Source: Hyphomicrobiales bacterium
Lineage (GTDB): Bacteria > Pseudomonadota > Alphaproteobacteria > Rhizobiales > Rhizobiaceae
Direction: 5' to 3'
Assembly (NCBI GenBank): GCA_900466575.1
Contig: UBMP01000009.1
Span: forward strand, 62,001 to 126,000
DNA length: 64,000 bases
Under the pieces are notes generated by a model that did not search any database, was not told where the DNA came from, and saw nothing but the letters and a program-made list of their open reading frames with translations. Shown in pieces: positions 45,417 through 56,465 of this stretch; within the stretch, counting starts at the first letter, position 1, and every line of letters begins with the position of its first letter. The translations under genes were made by a program, and so were the position numbers.

Positions 45417-46992
45417 GTTAATCGTTGCGGTGGACGTGGGGACCGCCAGTGCGCGGGCTGCGGTCTTCACGCTGGACGGCCGCCAACTGGCGCGCGCCGT
45501 TTCCCCCACGCAGGTATTGCAGCCGCAAGCCGGACATTATGAACAGGTGAGCGACGACATCTGGCAGGCGGTGATCGATTGCGTGCGGACCGCCTTGCGC
45601 GAGGCGCAGGTGGCCCCCGGTGATGTCGCGGCGATCGGCTTCGACGCGACCTGTTCGCTCGTGGTGCGCGACAGCGAAGGCGGGCCTCTGCCGGTCACCG
45701 CGGCCGGCGCGACGAGAGCCGACACCATGCTCTGGATGGACCACCGCGCCAACCCGGAGGCGGAGGAGTGCTCGATTGACGATCCGCTGGTCACGCGCTT
45801 CGGCGGCAAGCTCTCGCCCGAAATGCAATTGCCGAAACTGCTCTGGCTCAAACGCCACCTGCCGCAGACCTGGAGCCGTATGGGGCTCGCCTTCGACCTC
45901 TGCGATTATCTCACCTGGCGTGCGACGGGCGGCAACAGTCGTTCGCATTCGTCGGCTTCTTCCAAATGGGGTTACGGGCCGGCGGCGCCCGGCGCGCGGC
46001 CGGATGATTTTTACGCGCGCATCGGCCTCGCCGATCTGGCCGACCGGGCCGGATTACCGGACATCTCGCGTCCCTCCGCCTCGTCGGCAGGTCATTTGAG
46101 CGCGACCGCGCAACAGGAGCTGGGGCTGGGGCCCAACTGCGTCGTCGCTTCGGGACTCATCGATGGCTATGCCGGCGCCATCGGCGTCTTCTGCGGCACG
46201 GACCTTTCCGCACTCGACCGCAAGGCGGCGCTGGTGGCGGGAACATCGACTTGCCTCGTGACCTTCTCCGATCACGCGTTCAGCCATCAAGGCTGCTGGG
46301 GCGGTTTCCGAGATGCGGGACTGCCGGGCCTCTGGCTGATGGAGGCGGGGCAATCGGCTTCCGGCGCGCTGCTCGATCATGTCATCCGCACCCATCCGGA
46401 GGGTGGCCCGCCGACGCGGGAGAAGCATCTGCAGGTTCTCGATCATATCGCGGCCCGCGTCTCGGAGCGGGGCGTCGGCTACGGTCTGCCGCTCGCCATG
46501 CTGCCGGATTTTCATGGTTCCCGATCGCCGGTACCCGATCCGACGCAGACGGGCGTGATTGCGGGGCTCACCCTGGATACGAGTTTCGACGGCCTGGCTC
46601 AACTCTATTGGCGCGCCTGCGTGGCGCTCGCCTGCAACATCCGCCAGATTCTGGAGCACCTGCCACAGGGCGGCGGGATCGAAAGCCTCTTCATGACCGG
46701 CGGATTTGCCGGGCATCCGCTCATTCCACAGCTCTATGCCGATGTGACCAATCGCTCCGTTCGCCTGCACGAGGGCCGGGATGCGGTGCTGTTGGGGACG
46801 GCGGTCAATGCCGGACTGGCAGCGGGCCTCTATCGCGACATCGCGGAGGCATCCGGGCATATGACGCATGCGACGAAGACTGTGTCGCCACGGCCGGATG
46901 CGGCCCGTGCGCATCAGCGCGACTATGCGGTGTTCCTCACCCTGCAGCGGCAGCGTGCGGAACTCGCTGCGCTTCTGCAGCAGACCGCGTGA
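45409..46992 (+). CDS. FGGY-family pentulose kinase
   Basis: This is a 527-residue sugar kinase with the N-terminal VAVDVGTASARAAVF phosphate loop, IGFDATCSLVV, the metal-binding DHRAN.EA and the catalytic Asp in ASGLIDGYAGAIG. These features mark the ribulokinase-like FGGY branch rather than a fructokinase. It phosphorylates a ketopentose, which would fit D-arabitol/ribitol use alongside sorbitol and mannitol. Start at 45409 overlaps the HAD gene by 8 bases. It is the last gene of the operon. Confidence 0.88.
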   Translation: MGELIVAVDVGTASARAAVFTLDGRQLARAVSPTQVLQPQAGHYEQVSDDIWQAVIDCVRTALREAQVAPGDVAAIGFDATCSLVVRDSEGGPLPVTAAGATRADTMLWMDHRANPEAEECSIDDPLVTRFGGKLSPEMQLPKLLWLKRHLPQTWSRMGLAFDLCDYLTWRATGGNSRSHSSASSKWGYGPAAPGARPDDFYARIGLADLADRAGLPDISRPSASSAGHLSATAQQELGLGPNCVVASGLIDGYAGAIGVFCGTDLSALDRKAALVAGTSTCLVTFSDHAFSHQGCWGGFRDAGLPGLWLMEAGQSASGALLDHVIRTHPEGGPPTREKHLQVLDHIAARVSERGVGYGLPLAMLPDFHGSRSPVPDPTQTGVIAGLTLDTSFDGLAQLYWRACVALACNIRQILEHLPQGGGIESLFMTGGFAGHPLIPQLYADVTNRSVRLHEGRDAVLLGTAVNAGLAAGLYRDIAEASGHMTHATKTVSPRPDAARAHQRDYAVFLTLQRQRAELAALLQQTA

Positions 46993-47072
46993 AAGCTTCG
47001 CGCAAGTCCTTGTAGGCATTGTCGGGCCTGACACACGTACGCTGCCTCGCGTGCGCCCAAGGACCTGCATTG

Positions 47073-48677
47073 ATGACCAGCCCGACCCCTCAGACCGTGA
47101 CGGATGAAGCGCGCGCGCTCTATCACCGTGGCCTGAAGGAAAAGGCGGAAGGCCGGCTCGAGAGCGCCATCGCCTTCATCGACGCCGCGCTGGCTGCCAA
47201 TCCGGATTTTCCCGAAGCGCTCTGCTCCGGCGGCTATATCTTGCAGACCACGGGTCACCACGATGGCGCGCTCGCCTTCTATAGCCACGCCATCGAACTC
47301 GATCCCGACTATTTCGACGCGCTGTTCAACCGCGGCTGTCTTCATTTTGCCTTGCGGCGGCTCGATCTGGCGGCATCCGATTTCAGCCGTGCCGCTGAGC
47401 TTCAGCCGACCGATGCCGGGGCGCGATCCAATCTGGGAGCCGCGCTCTACCAGCGCGGCCGTTTAGCCGAGGCCGTTGAAGCCCTGCAAAAGGCGCTGGC
47501 ACTTGATCCGGCGCTGATCGAGGCGGAGCTCAATCTGGGCAGCGCGCTGCGCCGGCTCGGTCGCGAAGACGAGGCGCATGAAGCCTTCATGCGGGCCGCC
47601 CTCCTGCAGCCCGATTGCGCCGAGGCCTATTGCGGACTGGGCATCATCGCCCGGACCAGGGGCGACTTCAGGCAGGCGATGGACTATTACGACTGTGCGC
47701 TGGCCTTCGATCCCACGCTGGAGGAGGCACTGAGCAGCAAGGGCATCCTGCACTTGTTGCTTGGGAACTTCGAGGAGGGATGGGAAGGCTACGAAAGCCG
47801 CTGGGTCGACGGCCATCGTCCTGTTCCGGTGTCGGACGCTCGCTTCGATGTGGCGCGGCCGGAAACCATCGCGGGCAAGCGCGTCCTCGTCGTCAACGAC
47901 CATGGGCTCGGCGATACGATCCAGTTCTTTCGCTATGTGAAGATGCTGGCGGACCACGGCGCGGACGTGACCTTTGCCGGACCGGCGAAGATGCAGCGGC
48001 TGCTGGCCACGTCGGGTGCACGGGTGCACTGGCGCGACACGAACGATTTTACGGGCGCGTTCGATGAGACGATTGCCATCAGTTCGCTTCCGCGCGCCTT
48101 CGCGACGGTTGAGAAGACCATCCCGGCCAGCGTGCCCTATCTGGTGGCCGATCCGGAAAGGGTGCAGTTCTGGCGCGCGCGGATGCCCGGCGCCGGCTTC
48201 AAGGTGGGGCTCTGCTGGCGCGGCAGCCAGGATTTCCGGGTCGATCCCCGTCGGTCGCTGCCGCCTTCGGCGCTCGCGCCGCTGGCCGCGCTTTCGGGCG
48301 TCGATTTCTATGCGCTCCACATGGATGTCGGCGCCGATGAGCTACCGACGGCAAGCGCGGGGCGCATTCAGGTTTTTGGCGATGGCTTCGATCTTGGTCC
48401 GGATGCCTTTGTCGATACCGCCGCCGTGATGGCCAATCTCGATCTCATCGTCACCTGCGACACCTCGATTGCGCATCTGGCCGGCGCGCTCGGTCGCCCG
48501 GTCTGGGTGGCGTTGCGTCATGTGGCGGAGTGGCGTTGGATGCTGGAGCGGGAAGATTCGCCCTGGTATCCCACCATGCGGCTGTTGCGCGCGAAGGCGG
48601 GCGATGACTGGCTTGAACTTTATGAACGTATTGCCACCGATATTGCTGTGCTTGCACAAGAAAAGGAAAAAGACTGA
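47073..48677 (+). CDS. Tetratricopeptide-repeat protein with glycosyltransferase-like C-terminal domain
   Basis: This is a 534-residue protein. About seven TPR units occupy residues 10-255 (repeated A..YNRG..L.P patterns such as AIELDPDYFDALFNRGCL). From about 290 a Rossmann-like part reads VLVVNDHGLGDTIQFFRYVKML, then VGLCWRGSQDFRVDPRRSLP and TCDTSIAHLAGALGRPVW, as in glycosyltransferase family 9/41-like domains. It probably transfers a sugar to a protein or glycan. Start ATG 47073 with AAGGA upstream. Its stop overlaps the next start (TGATG). Confidence 0.85.
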   Translation: MTSPTPQTVTDEARALYHRGLKEKAEGRLESAIAFIDAALAANPDFPEALCSGGYILQTTGHHDGALAFYSHAIELDPDYFDALFNRGCLHFALRRLDLAASDFSRAAELQPTDAGARSNLGAALYQRGRLAEAVEALQKALALDPALIEAELNLGSALRRLGREDEAHEAFMRAALLQPDCAEAYCGLGIIARTRGDFRQAMDYYDCALAFDPTLEEALSSKGILHLLLGNFEEGWEGYESRWVDGHRPVPVSDARFDVARPETIAGKRVLVVNDHGLGDTIQFFRYVKMLADHGADVTFAGPAKMQRLLATSGARVHWRDTNDFTGAFDETIAISSLPRAFATVEKTIPASVPYLVADPERVQFWRARMPGAGFKVGLCWRGSQDFRVDPRRSLPPSALAPLAALSGVDFYALHMDVGADELPTASAGRIQVFGDGFDLGPDAFVDTAAVMANLDLIVTCDTSIAHLAGALGRPVWVALRHVAEWRWMLEREDSPWYPTMRLLRAKAGDDWLELYERIATDIAVLAQEKEKD

Positions 48678-49054
48678 TGATCGAAGTGCCGATCTCCTGG
48701 GGTGAACTCGTCGACAAGATCACGATCCTTGAAATCAAGGCGGAGCGGATCGACGATCCGAAGAAACTCGCGAATGTGACGCGCGAACTCTGGCTGCTCA
48801 ACCGCAAGCTCTCGCCCGTGGCCGCCCAGGTGCTGCGACTGAAGCTGCGCCTCAAGGACGTCAACACGAAGCTCTGGGACATCGAGGACGAGATCCGCGA
48901 TTGCGAACGCGAGCAGAATTTCGGGCCTCGCTTCATCGAGCTCGCCCGTGCGGTCTATGTGACCAACGACCAGCGCGCCGACGTGAAGCGCGAAATCAAT
49001 TTTGCGCTGTCTTCGGAATTGGTCGAGGAAAAGTCCTACCGGCCTTATGCTTGA
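48677..49054 (+). CDS. DUF6165 family protein
   Basis: This is a small 125-residue helical, charged protein (IEVPISWGELVDKITILEIK at the beginning). The middle is rich in coiled-coil-like heptads (LRLKLRLKDVNTKLWDIEDEI). The family has no assigned function. It overlaps the TPR/glycosyltransferase gene by one base and must be translated with it, so it is probably a partner protein. Confidence 0.82.
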   Translation: MIEVPISWGELVDKITILEIKAERIDDPKKLANVTRELWLLNRKLSPVAAQVLRLKLRLKDVNTKLWDIEDEIRDCEREQNFGPRFIELARAVYVTNDQRADVKREINFALSSELVEEKSYRPYA

Positions 49055-49288
49055 GACATCCTCCGCTTGAGGCGGGCTTTTCTCTCCCGCAAGGGCAGAG
49101 GATAAGCCTCGCGCCTGCCTGAGCACAAAATTACCCATAAAAGCACAAGCCTTCTCTTTTCATCCCTGACCGCCCGGCGATATTCAAGCATTCATAGGCG
49201 GTTGTGCGGGGAATGTCGCTGCGCCGCGAAATAAGCACAATATGGCCTCCGCTGGGCGCGAGGCCGGGAGCGAGGAGCGCGAGAGACG

Positions 49289-50644
49289 ATGAACCGGAAC
49301 CCGAGAATTGCCTTTATCGGCGCAGGCTCCACAGTCTTCATGAAGAATATCATCGGCGACGTGCTGCAGCGCCCGGCGCTGTCAGGCGCCACCATTGCAC
49401 TCATGGACATCAATCCGCAGCGGCTGGCTGAAAGTGAGATTGTCGCTTCCAAGCTGATCAACACGCTCGGCGTCTCCGCGAAGATCGAGACGCATTCGGA
49501 TCAGCGCCGCGCGCTGGACAAGGCCGACTTTGTCGTCGTCGCCTTCCAGATCGGCGGCTATGAGCCGTGCACCGTCACCGATTTCGAAGTGCCGAAGAAA
49601 TACGGTCTGCGCCAGACCATTGCCGACACGCTCGGCATCGGCGGCATCATGCGCGGGCTTCGCACCGTGCCGCATCTGTGGTCGATCTGCGAGGACATGC
49701 TCGCCGTCTGCCCCCATGCGGTCATGCTGCAATATGTGAACCCGATGGCGATCAACACCTGGGCGATCGCGGAGAAATATCCGACGATCAAGCAGGTCGG
49801 TCTCTGCCACTCGGTTCAGGGCACGGCGTTCGAGCTGGCGCGTGATCTGGAGATCCCGGTCGAGGAAATCCGTTACCGCGCCGCCGGCATCAATCACATG
49901 GCCTTTTATCTCAATTTCGAGCATCGTCAGGCGGACGGGTCGTACAAGAACCTCTATCCGGATCTGCTGAAAGGCTATCGCGAAGGCCGCTTCCCCAAGC
50001 CGAGCCACTGGAACCCGCGCTGCCCCAACAAGGTGCGCTACGAGATGCTGACGCGGCTTGGCTATTTCGTCACCGAAAGTTCGGAGCATTTCGCCGAGTA
50101 TACGCCCTATTTCATCAAGGAAGGCCGCGAAGACCTGATCGAGAAATACGGCATTCCGCTGGACGAATATCCCAAGCGCTGCGTCGAGCAGATCGAGCGC
50201 TGGAAGTCGCAGGCCGATGCCTATAAGGCGGCCGAAAAGATCGAGGTCAAGGCGAGCCACGAATATGCCTCTTCGATCATGAATTCGGTCTGGACCGGCG
50301 AACCTTCGGTCATCTACGGCAACGTGCGTAACAATGGCTGCATCACCTCGCTGCCGGAAAACTGCGCGGCGGAAGTGCCATGCCTGGTCGACAATAACGG
50401 TATCCAGCCGACCTTCATCGGCGCACTGCCGCCGCAGCTGACGGCGCTCATCCGAACCAATATCAACGTGCAGGAACTGACCGTGCAGGCGCTGATGACG
50501 GAAAATCGCGAGCATATCTATCATGCCGCGATGATGGACCCGCACACGGCCGCCGAGCTCGATCTCGACCAGATCTGGTCGATGACGAACGATCTGCTTG
50601 CCGCGCATGGCGACTGGCTGCCGGAATGGGCACGGGCGAAGTAA
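49289..50644 (+). CDS. GH4-family alpha-glucosidase/alpha-galactosidase
   Basis: This is a 451-residue GH4 glycosidase that uses NAD and a divalent metal. The NAD-binding FIGAGSTVF is at 9-17; metal ligands are Cys173 in CHSVQGT and His203 in INHMAFYLNF. It cleaves alpha-galactosides or alpha-glucosides such as melibiose by a redox mechanism. No signal peptide. It stands alone in the rightward direction after a 234-base gap, facing phrB, and may serve the galactoside importer at 53-59 kb. Confidence 0.93.
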   Translation: MNRNPRIAFIGAGSTVFMKNIIGDVLQRPALSGATIALMDINPQRLAESEIVASKLINTLGVSAKIETHSDQRRALDKADFVVVAFQIGGYEPCTVTDFEVPKKYGLRQTIADTLGIGGIMRGLRTVPHLWSICEDMLAVCPHAVMLQYVNPMAINTWAIAEKYPTIKQVGLCHSVQGTAFELARDLEIPVEEIRYRAAGINHMAFYLNFEHRQADGSYKNLYPDLLKGYREGRFPKPSHWNPRCPNKVRYEMLTRLGYFVTESSEHFAEYTPYFIKEGREDLIEKYGIPLDEYPKRCVEQIERWKSQADAYKAAEKIEVKASHEYASSIMNSVWTGEPSVIYGNVRNNGCITSLPENCAAEVPCLVDNNGIQPTFIGALPPQLTALIRTNINVQELTVQALMTENREHIYHAAMMDPHTAAELDLDQIWSMTNDLLAAHGDWLPEWARAK

Positions 50645-50647
50645 CGC

Positions 50648-52195
50648 TCAGACCTTTTCGCCTCGATCCAGCCGCGCCAGAAAGGCCTCCGCGCTGGCGC
50701 GGTAGACCGCCTTCTGCCCCTCGTCCATCCGCCGCCATGTGGCATAGGGCTGGGCGAGACGGCGGTTGCGCGAGAGCTTGTCCGTATGACGGTCGAGGAA
50801 GTGCCAGTAGAGCGCGTTGAGCGGACAGGCCTTGTCGCCCGTCTTCTGCTTCACGTCATAGCGGCAGCCGGTGCAATAGTCCGACATGCGCGACACATAG
50901 GCGCCGCTCGCGGCATAGGGCTTGGAGGCGAGAAAGCCGCCATCGGCATACTGGCTCATGCCGACGACATTGGGCAGTTCCACCCATTCGAAGGCATCCG
51001 CATAGACTTCCAGATACCAGATATGCAGCGCGTAAGGGTCGAGACCTGCGAGCAGCGCGAAATTGCCGGTGATCATCAGCCGCTGGATGTGATGCGCATA
51101 GGCATTGTCGATTGTCTCGCCGATGACAGTCGCAAGGCAGCGCATGTCAGTCTTTCCGGTCCAGAAGAAGTCGGGCAGGGGGCGCTTGGCCTCGAAGAAG
51201 TTCTTGTGCTCATAACCCGGGCCCGCCAGCCAGTAGATGCCGCGGACATATTCGCGCCATCCGATGATCTGGCGAATGAAACCCTCGACGGCCTCGATGG
51301 GGGCATGGCCTTCCAGATAGGCGCGCTCGGCGGCGCGACAGATTTCCAGCGGATCGAGAAGGCCGATATTGATGTAGAAGGAGAGGAGCGAATGGTTGAG
51401 AAACGGATCGCCACCCACCATCGCATCCTGCGTCTCGCCGAAGGAAGGCAGGAAGTCCGAAATGAATGTGTCAGCGATCGTCTCCGCTAGGCCGCGTGTG
51501 ACGGCGAGGGAGAAGCCTTTGGTTGAGCCCATGTGATCGGGGAAATGGGTCTCGACGAGAGCCGCGACCTCTTTCGTGATCGCGTCCGGTTTGATCCCCT
51601 TGCGCTCTCTCCTGAACCGCGTCGCGCCGGCCGGCTTGCGATTTTCGGCATCGAAATTCCAGCGCCCGCCCGCCGGCTTGTCGCCCTCCATGAGCAGCCC
51701 GGTTTTGCGGCGCATGTCGCGGTAGAAATATTCCATCGTCAGTTCGCGCCGGCCCTCGGCCCAACGCTGGAATTCGTCATGCGAGGCGAGGAAGCGGTCG
51801 TCATCGCGGGTATCGACGGGAATGCCGATCTGCTTTTCCCAGCCCTTCATCGCCTCGACCACGCGCCGCTCAGCGGCTTCGGTGACGACGATACGCTCCG
51901 GCTTCAGCGCTTTCGCGGCGCGTGCGAGTTCTTCTCCGAAAGAGCCGGTATTGTCGCGATCATCCAGCCGGACATAGCGGACTTGGAAGCCCAGCCCCTC
52001 CAGTTCGTCGGCGAAATGCCGCATGGCCGAGAGGATGAGCACCAACTTCTTCTTGTGATGCCGGACATAGGTCGTCTCTTGCGCCACCTCGACCATCAGC
52101 ACGGTGTCGCGCGCCGGATCGGCGCCCTTCAGGCTCGAGATACCGCGTGAGAGCTGGTCGCCGAGAATGAAGATGAGATTGCGCGTCTGCTGCAT
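50648..52195 (-). CDS. phrB: FeS-containing (6-4) photolyase of the PhrB type
   Basis: This is a 515-residue cryptochrome/photolyase of the iron-sulfur class. Four cysteines can be placed as cluster ligands: Cys353 (MRCLA), Cys441 and Cys444 (YCTGCRYD) and Cys457 (KACPL). The spacing matches Agrobacterium PhrB. Long conserved runs such as NAYAHHIQRLMITGNFALL form the FAD site. It repairs UV (6-4) photoproducts using light. No operon partner; it converges with the GH4 gene. Confidence 0.95.
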   Translation of the reverse strand: MQQTRNLIFILGDQLSRGISSLKGADPARDTVLMVEVAQETTYVRHHKKKLVLILSAMRHFADELEGLGFQVRYVRLDDRDNTGSFGEELARAAKALKPERIVVTEAAERRVVEAMKGWEKQIGIPVDTRDDDRFLASHDEFQRWAEGRRELTMEYFYRDMRRKTGLLMEGDKPAGGRWNFDAENRKPAGATRFRRERKGIKPDAITKEVAALVETHFPDHMGSTKGFSLAVTRGLAETIADTFISDFLPSFGETQDAMVGGDPFLNHSLLSFYINIGLLDPLEICRAAERAYLEGHAPIEAVEGFIRQIIGWREYVRGIYWLAGPGYEHKNFFEAKRPLPDFFWTGKTDMRCLATVIGETIDNAYAHHIQRLMITGNFALLAGLDPYALHIWYLEVYADAFEWVELPNVVGMSQYADGGFLASKPYAASGAYVSRMSDYCTGCRYDVKQKTGDKACPLNALYWHFLDRHTDKLSRNRRLAQPYATWRRMDEGQKAVYRASAEAFLARLDRGEKV

Positions 52196-52301
52196 AGGCT
52201 CCGGCTTTGCCTTGGGTCACATGCAGCCAATACGACAGCGAGGGTGGCGCGGATCGGTGCATCAGCCCGCCGACGTGGAAACAGCGCCACCTGATCCCGC
52301 G

Positions 52302-53381
<1,080 letters not shown>

Positions 53382-53391
53382 ATTGCCCCCC

Positions 53392-55638
53392 TTAGACAGC
53401 CGTGAGTGAAAGGGTCTGCGTCGCGAAGCGCGGCGAGGAAACCTTCACGCTGACGGCACCGGTTGTCCCGGTCGATTCAATCCAGAAGCCCGTCGTGCCG
53501 CCGGTCAGAATGATGGTTTCCGGCCCGAGCAGCTTCGCCGCGCCTGAGACTTCGACCGTCACCGGCTCGTCAAGGAAGGGCAGGAGATTGCCGGCCTGGT
53601 CGAGTGCGCGGACGATGAAGCGGACCTGATCCTTCGTGGTGGCGGGCAGCGTCTGGTCGTCGGCGACGACTTCGAGCTTTGCCGGCACCGGGTCGGCAAC
53701 CATTGCCATCCGGGCGACTTCCTTGCCGCCGATGAAGCCGATCAGCTCGCCCGGCTGCCATTCCATGCCCCAGAGGCCGAGTTCGTCCTTGGAGAAATGG
53801 CGGTGGTCGATGACGACCGGCGGATGCGGCAGATGCGGGAAGCGTTCGCGATCCGGGCCGATCCGCTTGCGGATGCCGGAGCCATAGGCGATCTCGACCT
53901 CATCGCAGTTGGTCAGCACGATCAGCGGCAGGATGCCGCCAATGTTGCGCTCGCCGCGTGCCCAGAAGGAGGCGGGCTGCATGACGACTTCGTCGGACGG
54001 TTCGCACTGGCTCTTGTAAGCGTAAGCGGCGAATTTCGGTTCGCGGAAGATGTCCATCACGCCATGATGGCAGATGCGGTCGCCGGAGCCGAAATCCTTG
54101 TGCGTGTTGTAGTCGAACATGCACCAGCCGATGGCGCCGGAAATCGACGGATCGCCATACATGGCGTTGAGGACCTGCAGGTGGCGGGTGACGTGTTCGG
54201 CCTGGCGCTGCTCCTGATCATGCCGCTTCGTCGGATACATATGGCCGCCGAATTCGGTGATGATGTAGGGCACCTTCTGCTTCAGGCCCGTGCATTCCTG
54301 CTGGTCGCGCAACGGAATGCGGCCGCGGTTTGCGCCCGGCATTTCCTCAGACCCCAGCACGAAGTCGTTCATGGTGAAGACGTCTTCGAGGAATTCGCTG
54401 TCGGTGATGTAGCGCACGCCGCCGGTCTGGCGGGTCGGGTCGAGCGCCCGGGCCGTCTTGTTGGTCTCGACATAGAAGTCGTGATTGTCCTGCGACTCGT
54501 TGATCCGCACGCCCCACATGATGATCGAGGGGTGGTTCCAGTCGCGGCGCACCATGCGCTCGACATTCTTCACGCTCTCGGCCTGCCAGTCCTTGCCGCC
54601 GATATGCTGCCAGCCGGGGATTTCCTCGAACACGAGAAGCCCGATGCGGTCGCAATGGTCGAGGAACCAGGGCGATTGGGGATAGTGCGAGGTGCGCACG
54701 AGATTGCACTTGAGATCGTATTTCAGGATCTCGGCGTCACGCTCCTGCGCGCGCTTGCCCATGGCGTAGCCGGTATAGGGCCAGGACTGGTGGCGGTTGA
54801 GACCGCGGATCTTCAGCGGCTTGCCGTTGAGGAAGAAGCCTTCCGGCGTGAACTGCGCGGTGCGGAAGCCGAAGTTGGCGGAGAGGTTATCCGTGCCGCT
54901 GGCGGTGACCAGCACAGCCTCGATCGTGTAGAGAACCGGGTTTTCCGGCTCCCAGATCGAGAGGCCTGCCATGTCGGTGAAGGAGACGATTTCGGACGCA
55001 CCCGTTACGGTCTTCTCCGTCGAGGCGATGACCTTGCCGTCTGACGACTTGAGCGACAGCGTCAGCGTGCCGTCGAATGCGTGACCGGCGGCGGCGCGCA
55101 GATCGACGCGGGCGGTGACGGACTTCTTCTCGGCCAGCGCCACCGGCGTTTCGATCTTGATGTTTTCGATGGAAACCGGGCTTGCGATCTTCAGCCAGGC
55201 GTCGCGATAGATGCCGGCATAGGTGAGATAGTCGATACGGCCGCCGAAGGGCGGGATTTCCGGGTTTTCGGAACCGTCAATTTTCACGGTGATGAGGTTG
55301 TCACCCTGCTTCAGGTGGCCGGTCAGCATGGCTTCGAATGGGGTATAGCCATCCTTGTGCGCGACGACTTCCGTGCCGTTGACATAGACGACCGCATCCG
55401 CCATCGCGCCATCGAAGACGACCGAGACTTGCTTTCCTTCGAACTCCGGCGCCCAGGCGATGACCTTCTGGTAGGTGAAGGGCTTCTGGTAAGCCTTCTC
55501 GTCAAAATAGTTCAGCGGCAGGTCCAGCGCATTGTGCGGCAGGCGAACCGTCTCGCCCTTGAGGGGCGCACCGACGGCGGCCTTGTCGAAGCCCGCGGCA
55601 AAGATCCAGTTGTCGTTGAAGAGCGTGATATTGCGCAT
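53392..55638 (-). CDS. GH2-family beta-galactosidase-like glycosidase
   Basis: This is a 748-residue GH2 enzyme. The sugar-binding sandwich is about 1-165; the TIM barrel is about 270-530, with the acid/base in WGVRINESQD and the nucleophile in IITEFGGH. C-terminal beta domains follow (DUF4982-like). RGLNRHQSWPYTGYAMGK is the conserved loop before the barrel. There is no signal peptide, so it acts on imported beta-galactoside or beta-glucuronide. MRNITLFND at 55638 is preferred as start because AGGAC lies 5 bases ahead. Confidence 0.9.
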   Translation of the reverse strand: MRNITLFNDNWIFAAGFDKAAVGAPLKGETVRLPHNALDLPLNYFDEKAYQKPFTYQKVIAWAPEFEGKQVSVVFDGAMADAVVYVNGTEVVAHKDGYTPFEAMLTGHLKQGDNLITVKIDGSENPEIPPFGGRIDYLTYAGIYRDAWLKIASPVSIENIKIETPVALAEKKSVTARVDLRAAAGHAFDGTLTLSLKSSDGKVIASTEKTVTGASEIVSFTDMAGLSIWEPENPVLYTIEAVLVTASGTDNLSANFGFRTAQFTPEGFFLNGKPLKIRGLNRHQSWPYTGYAMGKRAQERDAEILKYDLKCNLVRTSHYPQSPWFLDHCDRIGLLVFEEIPGWQHIGGKDWQAESVKNVERMVRRDWNHPSIIMWGVRINESQDNHDFYVETNKTARALDPTRQTGGVRYITDSEFLEDVFTMNDFVLGSEEMPGANRGRIPLRDQQECTGLKQKVPYIITEFGGHMYPTKRHDQEQRQAEHVTRHLQVLNAMYGDPSISGAIGWCMFDYNTHKDFGSGDRICHHGVMDIFREPKFAAYAYKSQCEPSDEVVMQPASFWARGERNIGGILPLIVLTNCDEVEIAYGSGIRKRIGPDRERFPHLPHPPVVIDHRHFSKDELGLWGMEWQPGELIGFIGGKEVARMAMVADPVPAKLEVVADDQTLPATTKDQVRFIVRALDQAGNLLPFLDEPVTVEVSGAAKLLGPETIILTGGTTGFWIESTGTTGAVSVKVSSPRFATQTLSLTAV

Positions 55639-55646
55639 GTGAAGTC

Positions 55647-56465
55647 CTATTTGATCGAGCCGATCATGCCCTGCACGAACTGGCGCTGCATGACGAAGAA
55701 GACGACGAGGGTGGGAAGGGTGGCGAGGATAGCGCTGACCATGACCGCGCCAAAATCCGGATAATAGGCGGAGGCCATGGAGGAGACGACCAGCGTGATC
55801 GTCTTCATCTCGTTGCTTTGCAGCACGATGAGCGGCCAGAGATAGTTGTTCCAGGAGGCCATGAACACGATGATGAAGGCCGCCGCATAGGTCGAGCGCA
55901 TCACCGGCACATAGATCAGCAGGAAGATCTGCCATTCCTTCAGGCCGTCGACGCGCGCCGCATCGCGCAGCTCCGAGGGGAAAGCCTTGGTGGACTGGCG
56001 GAAATAGAAGATGACGAAGGCCGAGCCGAGCGTCGGCAGGATGACGGCCCAGTGGGTGTCGATGAGGCCGAGCTTGCCCATCATGATGAAGAGCGGGATC
56101 ATCAGCGCCGCAAAGGGCACCATGAGAGTGAGCAGGATCGCGCTATAGACGCGCTCGCGATATTTCGAGCGGAAGACCTCGAAGCCATAACCGGCGAGCG
56201 AGGCGACGATCAAAGTCAATGCCGTGGAGAGCAGCGCGATCTTGATCGAATTCCAGAAGATGAGCGGCACATCGACGGCGGCGGCAAAGGCGCGGATATT
56301 GTCCATCAGCGCCGAGCCGATGCCGACTTTGCCCTTGACGATATCGATCGAGGTGTTGGTCGCGCCCAGGATCATCCAGATGAAGGGGAAGATCGAGAGG
56401 AACGCCATGATGCCGAGGAAGGCATAGGTGAAGACGCTCGAGAGCGTGCGGGTGAGCCGGTCCAT
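55647..56465 (-). CDS. Carbohydrate ABC transporter permease (MalG type)
   Basis: This is a 272-residue permease with six hydrophobic segments and the EAA loop ELRDAARVDGLKEWQIFLLIYVPVM. It resembles LacG-type permeases. Its start overlaps the stop of the upstream permease by one base (TGATG), and it is followed 8 bases later by the GH2 gene. Confidence 0.93.
   Translation of the reverse strand: MDRLTRTLSSVFTYAFLGIMAFLSIFPFIWMILGATNTSIDIVKGKVGIGSALMDNIRAFAAAVDVPLIFWNSIKIALLSTALTLIVASLAGYGFEVFRSKYRERVYSAILLTLMVPFAALMIPLFIMMGKLGLIDTHWAVILPTLGSAFVIFYFRQSTKAFPSELRDAARVDGLKEWQIFLLIYVPVMRSTYAAAFIIVFMASWNNYLWPLIVLQSNEMKTITLVVSSMASAYYPDFGAVMVSAILATLPTLVVFFVMQRQFVQGMIGSIK

Noticed and set aside
43254-45509. 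751-codon open frame on the minus strand opposite mtlK and the HAD gene
   Set aside because: The plus-strand genes have clear catalytic motifs; the opposite frame is a by-product of high GC content.
49122-49240. Three AGCACAA repeats before the GH4 gene
   Set aside because: Irregular spacing and low complexity; could be chance, so not listed as an operator.
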